Origin: Paenibacillus phyllosphaerae
Lineage (GTDB): Bacteria > Bacillota > Bacilli > Paenibacillales > Paenibacillaceae
Assembly: GCF_014192105.1 (NCBI RefSeq)
Contig: NZ_JACHXK010000004.1
Span: 310,001-374,000 of the forward strand
Direction: 5' to 3'
Length of the DNA stretch: 64,000 nucleotides
The position numbers were made by a program, and so were the translations under genes. Below are positions 54,217 through 62,795 of this stretch, in pieces. The notes under the pieces are model-generated. The model searched no databases, was not told the DNA's origin, and worked only from the letters and a program-made list of their open reading frames with translations. Each line of letters begins with the position of its first letter. The first letter of the stretch is position 1.

Positions 54217-54676
54217 TTAATCCTCTACTACTTGAGTACCCGCAATGAAATCGTGAATGCCACGCTTGCCTTCACGTGTACCAATCATTATCGCGCTAAC
54301 AATTAAGGCAATCCCTAAAGTAAACGCGTAAACAAGTCCAGAGATGTACACACGTCTGATCATCGTCCACCAGCCCACTGGACCGCCATCCACGCGAACA
54401 ATACGTGCTTTAATCGCACGTTTACCGATCGTCTGACCGCCCCAGTAGATAGGCAGCACGACTTGATAAATCGTGCTTAAACTATTAAATGCAGACTGTA
54501 CGTAATCCCGATCTCCCGCCTGATATCGAGATGACCGTGCCCAAAATAAAAGAGGGCACAATGAATACCAGGCCATCAATAAGGTTGGAACCAACACGCG
54601 GCCAGAAGCCTTTTGGCGTCTGAAACGGTTTTGACATGTGAGGGTGTTCTGAAATGACGTTAAACGACTGTTGCAT
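54217..54676 (-). pseudogene. RDD-family membrane protein gene interrupted by a one-base frameshift
   Basis: Two overlapping frames together make one RDD protein of about 150 residues. The first (54676 down to about 54515) gives GFWPRVGSNLIDGLVFIVPSF with the family's N-terminal R-D/D signature; the second (to 54217) gives IYWGGQTIGKRAIKARIVRVDGG, the second helix pair and HDFIAGTQVV. They join if one base is removed from the CCC run at 54515-54517 (GGG on the coding strand). Three transmembrane helices would result. Either a real inactivating or phase-varying mutation or a sequencing error. Function of RDD proteins is mostly unknown. Confidence 0.75.
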
Positions 54677-54798
54677 ATACGACGCGCTCCCTTTATTGCT
54701 ATCTAGTGTAATATTTCTAATATCAACTCTATCTTTTTCCTAATCACATATCAATTAAATAAATTATTCCACACCCTCGATTGTTTTTGACAAACACA

Positions 54799-54834
54799 AA
54801 AAATCCCCCAACGCCTTACGGCGTCAAGGGATTC
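54799..54834 (-). terminator. Terminator of glnA
   Basis: On the minus strand AATCCCTTGACGCC pairs imperfectly with GGCGTTGGGGGATT around a TAAG-containing loop, followed by a T-run, right after the glnA stop. Confidence 0.8.
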
Positions 54835-54839
54835 CTCTC

Positions 54840-56168
54840 TTAGTACAGCGTCAGATATTGATCGCGTTCCCATTGGTGAACTTGGCTGCGATACATATCC
54901 CACTCGATCTCCTTCAGCTCATAGAAGTGAGCGAGCGCGTGGTCGCCGAGTGCTTCGCAGACGATTTCGTCGCGCAGCATCTCATCCAGCGCTTCCTTCA
55001 GATCGGCTGGCAAGCTTGGGATGCCTTCTTCGATACGCTCTTCTTCGGTCATCACGTAGACGTTGCGGTCAACCGGTGCCGGCAGCGGCATTTTGTTCTG
55101 AATGCCGTCCAGACCTGCCTTCAGCATGACTGCAAGCGCCAGATATGGGTTCGCTGCAGGGTCCGGATTCCGTACTTCGATACGTGTCGAAAGTCCGCGG
55201 GAAGCCGGAATACGGATCATCGGGCTGCGGTTGCTCGCAGACCATGCTACGTATACAGGGGCTTCGTAACCAGGAACCAGACGCTTATACGAGTTGATCG
55301 TCGGATTCGTAATCGCCGCGAATGCACGAGCGTGGCGCAGAATACCTGCCATGTAGTAACGTGCCGTTTGGCTGAGGCCGAGTTTATCGGACTCATCGTA
55401 GAATGCATTCTCTTCACCGCGGAATAGCGATTGGTGAGCATGCATACCCGAACCGTTCACACCGAAGAGCGGCTTCGGCATGAATGTCGCGTGCAAACCA
55501 TGTTGACGCGCAACCGTCTTAACGACAAGCTTGAACGTTTGGATCTGGTCGGCTGCCAGAATCGCATCCGCATATTTGAAGTCGATCTCGTGCTGACCTG
55601 GTGCTACTTCATGGTGGGATGCTTCAATCTCGAAGCCCATTTCTTCCAGCGTCAATACGATCTCGCGGCGGCAGTTCTCGCCGAGGTCCGTTGGCGCAAG
55701 GTCGAAGTAACCGCCTTGGTCGTTCAATTCCGTTGTCGGGTCACCTTTCTCGTCGGTCTTGAACAGGAAGAACTCCGGCTCCGGACCTACGTTCATCGCG
55801 GTGAAGCCCATCGCTTCGGCTTCTTTCAGCGCGCGCTTCAGAATACCGCGCGGGTCGCCGGCGAACGGCGTGCCGTCCGGCATATAGATATCACAGATTA
55901 GACGCGCAACACGGTTCTCGGATACCCAAGGGAAGATTACCCAAGTGTCGAGATCCGGGTAGAGATACATGTCAGATTCTTCAATACGAACATAACCTTC
56001 AATGGAAGATCCGTCGAACATCATTTTATTATCAAGCGCCTTCTGCAATTGGCTCACAGGAATCTCAACGTTCTTGATCGTGCCGAGCAAGTCGGTAAAC
56101 TGCAAACGGATGAAACGTACATTCTCTTCTTGGGAAATACGCAGAATATCCTCTTTGGTGTAACTCAT
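54840..56168 (-). CDS. glnA: Glutamine synthetase, type I
   Basis: A 442-residue enzyme joining ammonia and glutamate with ATP. Conserved metal and substrate blocks: [11 protein letters not shown] (near residue 49), EPEFFLF (near 129), [19 protein letters not shown] (near 185), [11 protein letters not shown] (near 240) and NRSPMIRIP (near 315). The length and missing adenylylation region are those of the Firmicutes GSI-alpha type, controlled by feedback and by GlnR rather than by adenylylation. It follows glnR by 49 bases, the standard glnR-glnA operon. Confidence 0.97.
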   Translation of the reverse strand: MSYTKEDILRISQEENVRFIRLQFTDLLGTIKNVEIPVSQLQKALDNKMMFDGSSIEGYVRIEESDMYLYPDLDTWVIFPWVSENRVARLICDIYMPDGTPFAGDPRGILKRALKEAEAMGFTAMNVGPEPEFFLFKTDEKGDPTTELNDQGGYFDLAPTDLGENCRREIVLTLEEMGFEIEASHHEVAPGQHEIDFKYADAILAADQIQTFKLVVKTVARQHGLHATFMPKPLFGVNGSGMHAHQSLFRGEENAFYDESDKLGLSQTARYYMAGILRHARAFAAITNPTINSYKRLVPGYEAPVYVAWSASNRSPMIRIPASRGLSTRIEVRNPDPAANPYLALAVMLKAGLDGIQNKMPLPAPVDRNVYVMTEEERIEEGIPSLPADLKEALDEMLRDEIVCEALGDHALAHFYELKEIEWDMYRSQVHQWERDQYLTLY

Positions 56169-56217
56169 AGGATCATCTCCTTCAACGCATGTATTGGTTG
56201 TTCAATCATTCCATCTT

Positions 56218-56628
56218 TTACTTCTTGTTATAGAAGCGCGACAACTGGCCTTGAATGAGCGAAGCCTTGCCTGGCCGCTTCTCCAGCAGCTGCTGCTTCA
56301 GCAGACGATGCAGCTGAGCATCGGACAGCTCGCGGCGTTTCACTTCCGACTGATCGGTTACGACAGTCGCTTCCTCCGATTCCTTCGAAACCGGATTCAT
56401 CACTTGCTTAATGCCGGCAATATTAACGCCCTTCTCAATAAGGGACTTGATCTCCAGCAGACGCTCAACATCATTAAAAGAGAAGAGCCGCTGGTTGCCC
56501 GCCGTCCGTGCAGGCACAATCAATTCGTGCTGTTCGTAATAACGAATTTGGCGTGCCGTTAAGTCAGTTAGTTTCATCACAATCCCGATCGGGAACAAAG
56601 CCATATTCCTGCGGATATCATCACCCAT
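56218..56628 (-). CDS. glnR: GlnR, MerR-family nitrogen repressor
   Basis: A 136-residue regulator. Residues 14-80 are the MerR-type winged helix (GIVMKLTDLTARQIRYYEQHELI, then RLFSFNDVERLLEIKSLIE), and the C-terminal tail LIQGQLSRFYNKK is the autoinhibitory segment relieved by feedback-inhibited glutamine synthetase. It represses glnRA in excess nitrogen. AAGGTTG precedes the ATG. The promoter, in the end of ynbB, includes an imperfect GlnR site. Confidence 0.94.
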   Translation of the reverse strand: MGDDIRRNMALFPIGIVMKLTDLTARQIRYYEQHELIVPARTAGNQRLFSFNDVERLLEIKSLIEKGVNIAGIKQVMNPVSKESEEATVVTDQSEVKRRELSDAQLHRLLKQQLLEKRPGKASLIQGQLSRFYNKK

Positions 56629-56664
56629 ATCGCATCAACCTTCCAGTTCTGAATATATACCCCT

Positions 56665-56704
56665 ATTGTACCTCTCTACCAAAAACGTGTCAAGTTGTGT
56701 AAGG
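56665..56704 (-). promoter_or_regulatory. glnRA promoter with overlapping imperfect GlnR site
   Basis: On the minus strand a perfect TTGACA (56688-56693) and TACAAT (56665-56670) are 17 bases apart. The TTGACA contains the ynbB stop codon TGA. The plus strand 56688-56704 reads TGTCAAGTTGTGTAAGG, matching the GlnR/TnrA consensus TGTNAN7TNACA in the left arm and two fixed bases of the right arm. Confidence 0.6.
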
Positions 56705-57994
56705 TTTAATTACAATTAACTTTCGTTCCGCGAGAGTATGTAGAGCATTCAGAACGCCAAATTTGACATGAGCGTAGGTTAACCCGCCTTGCATGTAAGC
56801 AATATATGGCTCTCGAATCGGTGCATCCGCCGATAACTCCAAGCTTCCGCCTTGCATGAACGTACCGGCTGCCATGATAACAGGGTGTTCGTATCCCGGC
56901 ATATCCCACGGTTCTGGATTGACATGGGCATCGACCGCCGCCGCGTGCTGAATACCTTGCACAAAAGCAATCAATTGTTCTGGCTCGGCGAAGCGAACAG
57001 CCTGGATCAAGTCTGTTCGAATCGCTTCAGGACGCGGACTGCTCTCGAAGCCAAGCCGTTCGAAGATGGCAGCAGCGAAAACGCTGCCGCGCAGTGCTTG
57101 TCCCACAATATGCGGCGCCATGAACAATCCTTGGTACATCGAGCGCAGCGTTCCTAACGTAGCGCCTACTTCGCCGCCTATGCCAGGTGCTGTCAATCGA
57201 TACGCGGTCAGCTCGACGGCATGTTTCGTGCCAGCGACATAACCTCCCGTAGGAGCAAGACCTCCGCCAGGATTTTTAATCAAAGAGCCTGCCATCAGAT
57301 CGACGCCTACTTCCGTTGGTTCGAGTTCTTCGGTGAACTCTCCGTAGCAGTTATCGACGAACACCATTACATCAGGTCTGATCGCCTTGATCTTCCGGAC
57401 CATCTCCGCGATGTCGGCCACGGTGAACGAAGAGCGCCAATCATAGCCTCTGGAGCGTTGAATGCCAATGACCTTCGTTCGCTCCGTTAGTTTAGCTTCC
57501 ACACCTTGCCAATCCACTGATCCATCCGCAAGCAACTCCGCTTCCTTGTAGCCGATGCCGAAATCCTGCAAGGAGCCTGTCCCATCGCCAGGCTTGCCGA
57601 TGACCTTATGAAGGGTATCATAAGGTCGTCCAGTAATGTACAGCAGTTCGTCGCCGGGACGAAGCAAACCGAACAATGCACAGCTGATTGTATGGGTGCC
57701 CGACACGAAATGCGGACGAACTAGCGCAGCTTCCGCTCCGAACACTTCAGCATACACCAAATCGAGTGTTTCCCGGCCGGAATCATTATAGCCATAACCG
57801 GTAGAACCATTAAAATGAAAATCGCTTACTTTATATTTCTGGAAAGCCTGAATAACTTTCCATTGATTACGCTCGGCAATTTTGTCCAACTTGAGGAATA
57901 AGGGAAGAACTTGTTCCTCCGCTGCATCCGCCCAATCGACTAGCGTATTCCATTGCTCGTTACGAGCTTTCCCTTGCTGTTCATTCCGACTCAC
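56690..57994 (-). CDS. ynbB: YnbB, PLP-dependent methionine gamma-lyase-family protein
   Basis: A 434-residue fold-type I PLP enzyme of the aluminum-resistance/methionine gamma-lyase-like family. The internal aldimine lysine is in GSLIKNPGGG (near residue 240), with the aspartate in VFVDNCYGEF (near 212) that contacts the pyridine nitrogen. The substrate is not established. In B. subtilis ynbB also lies between hflX (ynbA) and glnR, so the gene order is conserved. Its final codons carry the glnRA -35 box. It follows hflX by 55 bases. Confidence 0.88.
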   Translation of the reverse strand: MSRNEQQGKARNEQWNTLVDWADAAEEQVLPLFLKLDKIAERNQWKVIQAFQKYKVSDFHFNGSTGYGYNDSGRETLDLVYAEVFGAEAALVRPHFVSGTHTISCALFGLLRPGDELLYITGRPYDTLHKVIGKPGDGTGSLQDFGIGYKEAELLADGSVDWQGVEAKLTERTKVIGIQRSRGYDWRSSFTVADIAEMVRKIKAIRPDVMVFVDNCYGEFTEELEPTEVGVDLMAGSLIKNPGGGLAPTGGYVAGTKHAVELTAYRLTAPGIGGEVGATLGTLRSMYQGLFMAPHIVGQALRGSVFAAAIFERLGFESSPRPEAIRTDLIQAVRFAEPEQLIAFVQGIQHAAAVDAHVNPEPWDMPGYEHPVIMAAGTFMQGGSLELSADAPIREPYIAYMQGGLTYAHVKFGVLNALHTLAERKLIVIKPYTT

Positions 57995-58049
57995 AACCGT
58001 TGTCTCTCCTTACGAAACGCCACCACAGCCAATGTGAAAAATACCACTT

Positions 58050-59342
58050 TTACACGTGCTCAGCGAACTCTTTAAGTTTATAACCATGAACTTCATAATC
58101 CTGTTTGTTAACTAATACCGTGACGCGCACCGCATCACCATCCACGATTTGAGCCAGCACATCGCCAGTCCGGTAGGCTAGCGATATCAGATCGCCTCGC
58201 TCTGCCGGGAAGACGAACGTGCGGGTCTCGCCAGCCAGCTTCCCCTGGATGAGCTCGAGCAACTTCATCAGATCTTCGCGATTGTAAGCGCTCATTGCAA
58301 TCGTATGCTCGCCGCTTGCCGGCTTCATGCAGGAGCCGTCGTCGGGACACAGATCGATCTTGTTATAGACCGTAATCATCTGCTTCCCTGCAGCCCCAAG
58401 CTCGCCGAGAATCTTCTCCACGACAGCCATCTGCTCTTCACGGTTAGGCGATGAGCTATCAACGACGTGGAGAACCAGATCCGCCTCGTTCACCTCTTCA
58501 AGCGTCGCCCGGAAGGCTGCGACAAGATCATGCGGGAGATTCTGGATGAATCCGACCGTATCGGTCAATATGATCTCCTTGCCGCTTGGAAGCTCCAGAT
58601 TGCGAGACGTCGGATCCAAGGTAGCGAAGAGCTGGTTCTCCACATAGACGTCGGCATTCGTCAGCTCACGCAGCAAAGTCGATTTGCCGGCATTCGTATA
58701 ACCGACCAATGCCACCTGCAGCGCTCCCGATTTGCGACGGCGTTCGCGATGCAGCGTCCGATGGCGGACCACCTCGTCGAGCATCCCCTTCAGATCCGAG
58801 ATACGATCCCGAATATGCCTGCGGTCCGTCTCCAGCTTTGTTTCACCGGGACCTCTTGTACCAATCCCGCCGCCTAGTCGGGACAAATTCTTGCCATGAC
58901 CGGATAACCGCGGGAGAAGGTAGCTGAGCTGAGCAAGCTCAACTTGAATGATGCCTTCCCGCGTTTTGGCGCGCTGGGCAAAAATATCCAGGATCAGCTG
59001 CGTCCGGTCGATGATTTTTAAGTCGAGCGTCTCTTCCAAGTTACGAACTTGCGCGCCGGACAGCTCCTGATCGAAAATAACAGTGGTCGCACCAAGTTCT
59101 TCCGCGGCTGAACGCACTTCCTCCACCTTGCCCTTGCCTATGAACCACTTGGAATCCGGCGTCTCTTTATTCTGGGTCATGGACGTGAGAACCTCAACGC
59201 CTGCTGTCTCCGCCAAATTGACCAGCTCCTGAAGCGAATGCTCCGGGTCGCCGGAGGAACGTTTGATTTCATTCGTGACAAGACTGACGAGTATGGCGCG
59301 ATCCTTCAGATCGGTGTCTGTAGCATAAGTTGTTGGTCGCAT
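58050..59342 (-). CDS. hflX: HflX, ribosome-associated GTPase
   Basis: A 430-residue GTPase that splits stalled ribosomes. After an N-terminal nucleotide-binding-like domain (about 10-170, with DQELSGAQVRNLEE and the glycine-rich GHGKNLSRLGGGIGTRGPGETKLE) comes the G domain: G1 GYTNAGKS (near 195), G3 DTVGF (near 240), G4 NKID (near 315). The start is uncertain: an ATG 15 codons earlier overlaps spoVK by 11 bases, and the chosen ATG is 13 bases from GGAG. Order with spoVK and ynbB is as in B. subtilis. Confidence 0.9.
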   Translation of the reverse strand: MRPTTYATDTDLKDRAILVSLVTNEIKRSSGDPEHSLQELVNLAETAGVEVLTSMTQNKETPDSKWFIGKGKVEEVRSAAEELGATTVIFDQELSGAQVRNLEETLDLKIIDRTQLILDIFAQRAKTREGIIQVELAQLSYLLPRLSGHGKNLSRLGGGIGTRGPGETKLETDRRHIRDRISDLKGMLDEVVRHRTLHRERRRKSGALQVALVGYTNAGKSTLLRELTNADVYVENQLFATLDPTSRNLELPSGKEIILTDTVGFIQNLPHDLVAAFRATLEEVNEADLVLHVVDSSSPNREEQMAVVEKILGELGAAGKQMITVYNKIDLCPDDGSCMKPASGEHTIAMSAYNREDLMKLLELIQGKLAGETRTFVFPAERGDLISLAYRTGDVLAQIVDGDAVRVTVLVNKQDYEVHGYKLKEFAEHV

Positions 59343-59376
59343 TCCTATGTCATTCGCTCCTTTGGCTTGGAAGAAG

Positions 59377-60378
59377 TTATTTGGCATCCCAGCGCAGATC
59401 CTCAGGCCGAATGGCCATCAATTCCTGTTTGCCGGGAGATCCGCTCGAATACTGATTCAGTAACCGCACAGCCTGGTGACGAAACGCTTTCTCAATAATG
59501 TTCCTGACATAACGCGCATTGCTAAAGGAATAGAGCGAAGCCGTCTTCTCCGCCATCAAATGTTGGCGCAGCTTAAACAGCGCTTGCGGCATCAGCGTAT
59601 AATCCCGATCTTTCGCCATAAGCTCTGCGATCTGGATGAGCTGATCGACACTGTAGTCGGGGAATTCGATCTGGATGGGAAAGCGCGATGGAAGGCCTGG
59701 ATTCGTCATCAGAAAATGTTCAATCTCCAGCGGGTAGCCTGCAAGGATGAGCACGAACTGATTGCGATGATCCTCCATGGCCTTGACCAGCGTATCGATG
59801 GCTTCCTTGCCGAAATCTTTCTCGCCGCCGCGCGCCAAGCTATACGCTTCGTCCACGAACAGCACGCCTCCGAGCGCTTTGCGAACAAGATCCCTTGTCT
59901 TCTGCGCCGTATGGCCGATGTATTCGCCGACCAGATCCGCGCGTTCCACCTCGATCAGATGCCCTTTGGACAGCACGCCCATTTTATTGAACAATTTGGC
60001 GACGATGCGGGCAATCGTCGTCTTGCCTGTGCCCGGATTGCCTTTGAATATCATATGGTACACATGCGACCCGCCGGTTAACCCGGCCTCAGACCGCATG
60101 CGGCTAATTTGCAGCAGCGCATAAATCTCGTAGACCAACAGCTTAACATTATCAAGGCCCACCATCGCTTCGAGCTCTCGGCTAATTTCCGAATAGGGAT
60201 CTCCGGGAGTGATCGTTTTGGCTGACGCCGCGGGCGGTTCGCTCTCCAATGTAGGTGCAGCACCGGTTGCAACATAAGGCTCTTGACTGCGAAGAACCAC
60301 ATTAATTTGCCGGGAGGGCCTAGCGCTTCCCGTCTGCCCCGTTGTCCCCACTCGTTCGTTCATTGCCCTATCACCCAT
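59377..60378 (-). CDS. spoVK: SpoVK, sporulation AAA ATPase
   Basis: A 333-residue CbbX-type AAA ATPase needed for spore maturation in B. subtilis. Residues 1-60 are a variable Pro/Ala/Ser-rich N-terminus; the AAA core follows with Walker A GNPGTGKTT (near residue 114), Walker B GVLFVDEAYSLA (near 170), sensor and arginine finger in GLPSRFPIQIEF (near 230), and the small helical lid to the end. GAGGA is 6 bases before the ATG. A sigma-E-type promoter lies about 75-105 bases upstream, fitting expression in the mother cell. Confidence 0.9.
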   Translation of the reverse strand: MGDRAMNERVGTTGQTGSARPSRQINVVLRSQEPYVATGAAPTLESEPPAASAKTITPGDPYSEISRELEAMVGLDNVKLLVYEIYALLQISRMRSEAGLTGGSHVYHMIFKGNPGTGKTTIARIVAKLFNKMGVLSKGHLIEVERADLVGEYIGHTAQKTRDLVRKALGGVLFVDEAYSLARGGEKDFGKEAIDTLVKAMEDHRNQFVLILAGYPLEIEHFLMTNPGLPSRFPIQIEFPDYSVDQLIQIAELMAKDRDYTLMPQALFKLRQHLMAEKTASLYSFSNARYVRNIIEKAFRHQAVRLLNQYSSGSPGKQELMAIRPEDLRWDAK

Positions 60379-60453
60379 CCTTCGTCCTCTGCCTTGTCTG
60401 ACGCATCCACAAGCATGTCTGAAGAAGACTAGCTCGATCGCGCCGCATTACCC

Positions 60454-60482
60454 ATTGTATTCGATCACAAGCGGGCATATTA
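60454..60482 (-). promoter_or_regulatory. Sigma-E-type promoter of spoVK
   Basis: On the minus strand TAATATG (6 of 7 to KMATATT) and AATACAAT (7 of 8 to CATACAHT) are 14 bases apart, the spacing of sigma-E promoters; the start codon is 75 bases downstream of the -10. Confidence 0.6.
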
Positions 60483-60551
60483 ACAAATTTAGGAAGGACA
60501 AGCAATATGAATCGGACATGATACTCACATGTGGGAATGCAAGATGCCGGT

Positions 60552-61214
60552 TTACTTCAGACCTAGACTCAGCATCAGTTCATCCAGTTTCCATTTGGTG
60601 AAGGCAAGCACCTCGCGCGTTTGATTCCATACGGCAGACAAGGCGACCGACTTCGTCCCCGAAACAACCGTATTCGAATAGCCGAGATAATCCGCGATAT
60701 CGGCCGCGCGCGGCGCATGGTACTCATGCGTTACGATAATCAGGTTCGTCCAGCCCTTCTTCTCCGCAAGCGGCTTGCTATACAGCAAGTTCTCGTAGGT
60801 GCTCGTCGCTTCTTGCTCCAGCACGATACGATCGATAGGCACGCCATGCTGAACCAAATAATCGCGCATGCCTTCCGCTTCCGTGATCGTCGAGCCATTC
60901 TGATCCAAACCGCCGGATACGATAAAATGACCCGCATCCCCATTCTTATACAGCGTAAGCGTATGGTCTAACCGCTCCTTCAGACCCGGGCTCGGCTTGT
61001 CCTGCCAGAGAGCAGCGCCAAGCACGATTGCAGCATCGGCTTTCGAAAGCGATTTCGGTGCCACATAGCTGTTAATGTACCATAGCGAGTAACCGCACCA
61101 GAAGACTAACAACGCTAGTCCTACAGCGATAAGGCGAAGCAACAACCGCATAAACGAACGCCGACGCTTTCGTTTATGCGGCTTGCTGCGCGGCTTTGCG
61201 GCAGCCGTCTTCAT
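60552..61214 (-). CDS. YdcF/SanA family (DUF218) membrane-anchored protein
   Basis: A 220-residue protein: a very basic N-terminus (residues 1-21), one transmembrane helix (about 22-46), then the DUF218 domain (about 60-205) with ADAAIVLGAALWQDKPSPGLKERL, then GGLDQNG, EATSTYENL and VTHEYHAPRA. Related proteins such as SanA and YdcF affect envelope permeability or bind SAM; the reaction is not known. Its ATG overlaps the stop of the DUF402 gene (ATGA), so the two are coupled. Confidence 0.8.
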   Translation of the reverse strand: MKTAAAKPRSKPHKRKRRRSFMRLLLRLIAVGLALLVFWCGYSLWYINSYVAPKSLSKADAAIVLGAALWQDKPSPGLKERLDHTLTLYKNGDAGHFIVSGGLDQNGSTITEAEGMRDYLVQHGVPIDRIVLEQEATSTYENLLYSKPLAEKKGWTNLIIVTHEYHAPRAADIADYLGYSNTVVSGTKSVALSAVWNQTREVLAFTKWKLDELMLSLGLK

Positions 61215-61768
61215 GACTCGCTAACCTCTCCATTCTGGGCAACCAATGTCTTACGATGCTTCAGACTCATCGTGAAGTAGCGGAATCGCCCGCTCTTAAT
61301 GGAAGACAACAATCTTCCAGCTGTTTTGCGGGCAAGCGCAGCATCCTTATTCGATATCGAGCCTTGGCGAAGGGCGTCCTCCAGCTCATCTTCATCCAAC
61401 AAGAATACTTCGCCGCTTGGCAGCACGACAACATCCAAGTACAGATCATCGAACCAAGGCACCTGTTGGTCGGTCAACCCTTGCGTCTTGCAGATATCGA
61501 TATACCACTGCACGACCCGGTTCTTGTCATCGAACATCGTCGTAACCACAAAATGCTCGCCTCGGGGGAAGTGCTGCATCCATAGATAGCCGCGATCGGC
61601 AAGGCATAGTTTGCGACCGTTGTATTCTTTCCAAAGCGGTTCACGTAATTCGTGAATACGATACAACGTTACAAGTCCTTTGAACTCGTCGCCGTCCATC
61701 GTCAGACACGTGTAGCTTCTCCGCAGGATGCGTCGCCAGTTGGCTCGGTCTGAAAATTTCCTCTTCAT
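61211..61768 (-). CDS. DUF402 domain protein
   Basis: A 185-residue soluble protein. LWMQHFPRGEHFVVTTMFDDKNRVVQWYIDICK and PWFDDLYLDVVVLPSGEVFLLDEDELEDAL are the DUF402 signature, with acidic residues that bind divalent metal in related nucleoside di/triphosphatases such as NtdP of S. aureus. The last 45 residues are basic. AAAGG is 11 bases before the ATG. First gene of the pair with the DUF218 protein. Nucleotide hydrolysis is plausible but not shown. Confidence 0.75.
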   Translation of the reverse strand: MKRKFSDRANWRRILRRSYTCLTMDGDEFKGLVTLYRIHELREPLWKEYNGRKLCLADRGYLWMQHFPRGEHFVVTTMFDDKNRVVQWYIDICKTQGLTDQQVPWFDDLYLDVVVLPSGEVFLLDEDELEDALRQGSISNKDAALARKTAGRLLSSIKSGRFRYFTMSLKHRKTLVAQNGEVSES

Positions 61769-61934
61769 ACGGCAACGACCTTTCCGTTAGGATCGCAATC
61801 AACTCGTTAAATTCGGCCTGCATGTTACTAGTATATTCCGTTTCATTAAAAAAAGCTTACCATAAGTTAACGTCCATCTCCAGTTTACGGCCAAAATAAA
61901 CCAAGCCCCCAGCTTGTATAAGCTTGTAAAACGA

Positions 61935-61962
61935 CAAAAAAGGGAGCGATTTACGCTCCCCG
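61935..61962 (-). terminator. Terminator of the cyclophilin gene
   Basis: GGGAGCG (61942-61948) pairs with CGCTCCC (61954-61960), with six T on the minus strand, just past the stop codon. The remaining part of the 61769-61977 gap shows nothing else firm. Confidence 0.88.
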
Positions 61963-61977
61963 TCATGTCCATGGCAC

Positions 61978-62730
61978 TTATTTCGTTTCAATGGAAATCG
62001 TTTCGATCTTAATCTCTTCGGACGGAACGCTGACTTCACCCGTCATTTGGCTCGCCTCAACCGGAGTTTGGGCAATTGCCGTAACCACGTCCATGCCTTC
62101 GACGACCTTGCCGAATATCGTATAGTTCGGCATCGAATTCAGGTTCGCCGCGTCTGCGCCCGTGCAGATGAAGAACTGACTGCCGCCGCTGTCCGGCGCA
62201 CCGGTATTAGCCATCGCCACGATGCCTTCATCATACTTGTAGCCATTGTCCAGCTCGTCTGGAATATTGTATCCTGGTCCGCCTGAACCCGTACCCGTCG
62301 GATCTCCCGTCTGAATCATGAAGGTCTCGATGATCCGATGGAACTTGACGCCGTCATAGAATTTCTCGTTCGAGAGAAACACGAAGCTGTTCACCGTCTG
62401 AGGAGCATCCTTGGCAAAAAGCTCGACCGTAAAATCGCCTTTGTTCGTTGTGAAATGGGCCAAGTAAGTCTTCGATTGATCAATGGTCATCTCCGGCATT
62501 GCGTCCCAAGATTTGACGTCAGTTGGTTCATCAGTCGCCGTTTCGCCGCCAGCAGCATCCTCGGAGGCTGCATTACCAGCCGTATTGGATGGCTCCGTCT
62601 GGGTTGTTCCCCCGCCTGTCGTCGCATTGTTCGCGGCATTGTTCTCCAGTTGTTCTTTGGCGCCGCAGCCAGCTGCTACTAGCAACAAGGCAGCCAGCAC
62701 GGTTATGGTAAGGATCCGTTTGCTTTGCAT
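61978..62730 (-). CDS. Lipoprotein peptidyl-prolyl isomerase, cyclophilin type
   Basis: A 250-residue exported lipoprotein. Residues 1-21 form a signal peptide ending in the lipobox LVAAGC (C22 lipidated), followed by a Asn/Thr/Gly/Glu-rich spacer to about 75, and the cyclophilin domain (about 88-250): FVFLSNEKFYDGVKFHRIIETFMIQTGDPTGTG with the catalytic arginine, then GGSQFFI and NYTIFGKVVEGMDVV. It should assist folding of secreted or wall proteins outside the membrane. GGAGG lies 7 bases before the ATG. It is next to a penicillin-binding protein gene, which is upstream by 65 bases. Confidence 0.9.
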   Translation of the reverse strand: MQSKRILTITVLAALLLVAAGCGAKEQLENNAANNATTGGGTTQTEPSNTAGNAASEDAAGGETATDEPTDVKSWDAMPEMTIDQSKTYLAHFTTNKGDFTVELFAKDAPQTVNSFVFLSNEKFYDGVKFHRIIETFMIQTGDPTGTGSGGPGYNIPDELDNGYKYDEGIVAMANTGAPDSGGSQFFICTGADAANLNSMPNYTIFGKVVEGMDVVTAIAQTPVEASQMTGEVSVPSEEIKIETISIETK

Positions 62731-62795
62731 CGTCTAACCTCCGTCGAATAGTAGATCATGGAATCGTCTTGAACATGGAGTTCATGCCTGTTACA

